Part shown: one piece after another, positions 7,229-8,011 of the stretch
Layout of the letters: each line of letters begins with the position of its first letter
How positions within the stretch are numbered: the stretch's first letter is position 1
DNA from: Acidobacteriota bacterium
GTDB lineage: Bacteria; Acidobacteriota; UBA6911
DNA: 8,011 nucleotides
Direction: 5' to 3'
Assembly: GCA_017860075.1 (NCBI GenBank)
Contig: JAFNAH010000046.1
Location: forward strand, 1 to 8,011
Notes under the pieces: generated by a model
Database searches by the model: none
What the model saw: the letters and a program-made list of their open reading frames with translations, nothing else
Told to the model about the DNA's origin: nothing
Translations under genes and position numbers: made by a program

Positions 7229-7490
7229 GGAAAAATCCGGCGCCGCATAAGACCCCTGTTTGGCCCTTTACCCGGACTTGGAAGTGGACCTGGACCGGCA
7301 CTTGTCGCGCAGCCGCAACCGCAAATAGAATACCGTCCGGAGAACATGCTGGATCTGGTCGACCCCGCGAAGTACCTCAGCGCTCTGAAGCATATCTACA
7401 CCTTAACCGGACCCGGCCTTGCGGGACGATCCGGGGATGAGATGGCCTCCGGAGATGCCGCGCCGACTCCGCGCTCTCGGCGATTCTGCG

Positions 7491-7507
7491 CCGGCAAGTG
7501 GTGCCGG
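7491..7507 (-). terminator. Weak hairpin downstream of the efflux gene
   Basis: Perfect six-base arms CCGGCA/TGCCGG with a five-base loop, about 45 bases past the efflux TAA. There is no following T-run, so intrinsic termination is doubtful; it could act as a 3'-end stabiliser or a Rho-linked end. Confidence 0.25.
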
Positions 7508-7551
7508 GGCGAAGCCTGCAGCGATCGCGACCCCGAAGATGAGCCGCAGCG

Positions 7552-8011
7552 TTACACTCCGCCGCCGAGCACCTTGTAGAGGGTCACGAGATTGTTTAGA
7601 CGCTGCTGGTGAAATACGACCAGGATCTGTTGAGCGGCAAACAGCGACCGCTGGGCAACAAGAACGGTCAGGTAGCTGTCGATCCCTCCCTTATATCGTG
7701 CCTCGGAAAGTCGGTAGGCCTCCTCGAGGGTGTTCACCAGGGACTGCTGCGCGTCCTGCTGCGCCACCAGCGTTGCCCGCAGGGCCAGAGAGTCACTCAC
7801 TTCTCTGAAGGCCGTCTGTATCGCTTTCTCATACCCTGCTACGGCCATATCCCGTTGCACCTCAGCTATCTTGTAGTTGGCCTGGCGGGTGCCATAGTCG
7901 AATATCGGCAAAACCGCCTGAGGAGCGAGGTTCCAGGTTCCGGCCGCCGGCTTGAAGAGATTGGTGAGATCACTGCTGGCGATTCCTGCGGCGGCGGTCA
8001 GCGAAATACGC
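7552..8011 (-). CDS. RND efflux outer-membrane channel, NodT/OprM family (C-terminal part only)
   Basis: The 152 codons seen are the C-terminal end of a TolC-like outer-membrane factor, with the 5' part outside the window. Telltale segments in order are ISLTAAAGIASSDL, WNLAPQAVLPIFDYG, YEKAIQTAFREVSDSLA, YRLSEARYKGGIDSYLTVL and the closing NNLVTLYKVLGGG. These match the second coiled-coil repeat and C-terminus of NodT-family outer-membrane lipoproteins, which form trimeric exit ducts for RND or ABC tripartite pumps. The frame continues through position 8011 without a stop, so the TTG (Leu) codon at 7909-7911 is internal, not a start. The gene ends with TAA at 7552-7554. It is separated by 463 bp from the kinase, so it is probably a different transcription unit, most likely the last gene of an efflux operon to the right. 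Family call is firm; pump substrate is unknown. Confidence 0.93.
   Translation of the reverse strand, partial: RISLTAAAGIASSDLTNLFKPAAGTWNLAPQAVLPIFDYGTRQANYKIAEVQRDMAVAGYEKAIQTAFREVSDSLALRATLVAQQDAQQSLVNTLEEAYRLSEARYKGGIDSYLTVLVAQRSLFAAQQILVVFHQQRLNNLVTLYKVLGGGV

Larger units (their letters stand above)
7089..7551. other. 463-bp intergenic region between efflux channel and sensor kinase
   Basis: I see no convincing gene here. It holds a candidate sigma-70-like promoter for the kinase operon (7199-7228), a hairpin behind the efflux gene (7491-7507) and a 5-bp-arm inverted repeat TGATC-ATG-GATCA (7116-7128) beside a GGAGG that lies 22 bases before the kinase start. Two short doubtful frames exist. 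One is a 41-codon minus-strand frame from ATG 7393 to TAA 7268, preceded by AAGGTG. The other is a signal-peptide-like minus-strand frame just after the efflux stop that has no ATG/GTG/TTG start. Either could be remnant coding DNA. Confidence 0.6.

Noticed and set aside
7089..7551. Sigma-54 type (-24 GG / -12 GC) promoter
   Set aside because: The closest match (GGCACCACTTGC within the hairpin) has the wrong spacing between GG and GC.
7346..7579. Plus-strand frame of 77 codons in the intergenic region, starting MLDLVDPAKYLSALKH
   Set aside because: The first 20 residues look protein-like, but there is no ribosome binding site of note, the rest is low-quality Arg/Pro-rich sequence, and its end overlaps the efflux gene antisense.
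1..8011. CRISPR arrays, tRNA genes, insertion sequences or integrase-type genes
   Set aside because: I saw no repeat-spacer pattern, no cloverleaf-like segment, no terminal inverted repeats and no transposase or integrase motifs.

Overview
This is a GC-rich bacterial window in which every convincing gene lies on the minus strand, so the transcription order runs from high to low coordinates. Abundant c-type cytochrome motifs, a heme-bearing sensor kinase and a periplasmic iron-sulfur/NrfD pair suggest an anaerobically respiring bacterium, most like the Desulfobacterota/Geobacter-type groups. That placement is inference from gene content; no taxonomic marker is present.

Layout in transcription order. 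(1) 8011-7552: the C-terminal end of an RND-type outer-membrane efflux channel (NodT/OprM family), entering from outside the window and probably unrelated to the rest. (2) 7551-7089: a 463-bp intergenic stretch with a plausible sigma-70-like promoter near 7228-7199, a small hairpin and only doubtful short ORFs. (3) 7088-5580: a membrane sensor histidine kinase whose periplasmic sensor region carries CX2CH and CX4CH heme-c motifs. (4) 5579-5423: a 157-bp gap with one possible 40-residue ORF. (5) 5422-4244: a membrane-anchored response regulator whose output domain resembles glycine-cleavage H protein but lacks the lipoyl-lysine, and which has no DNA-binding domain. (6) 4177-3206: a Tat-exported HybA/HmcB-like protein with four [4Fe-4S] cysteine sets. 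(7) 3209 to beyond position 1: one uninterrupted frame of at least 1069 codons. It encodes a HybB/NrfD-type quinone-reactive membrane domain, then an extra transmembrane helix, then a cytochrome with at least 14 CXXCH motifs. The cytochrome has a five-heme c3/Hmc-like N-terminal part and a part that closely resembles octaheme tetrathionate reductase (OTR).

Working model (inference): genes 3-7 form one redox module. The fusion protein and the iron-sulfur protein would move electrons between the membrane quinone pool and a periplasmic multiheme catalytic domain reducing tetrathionate, nitrite, hydroxylamine or a similar oxidant. The heme-c kinase would sense periplasmic redox state or a ligand, and the response regulator would act through its H-protein-like domain at the membrane rather than through DNA. 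The most unusual items are the single-chain NrfD-multiheme OTR fusion and the membrane-anchored receiver/H-protein-like regulator.
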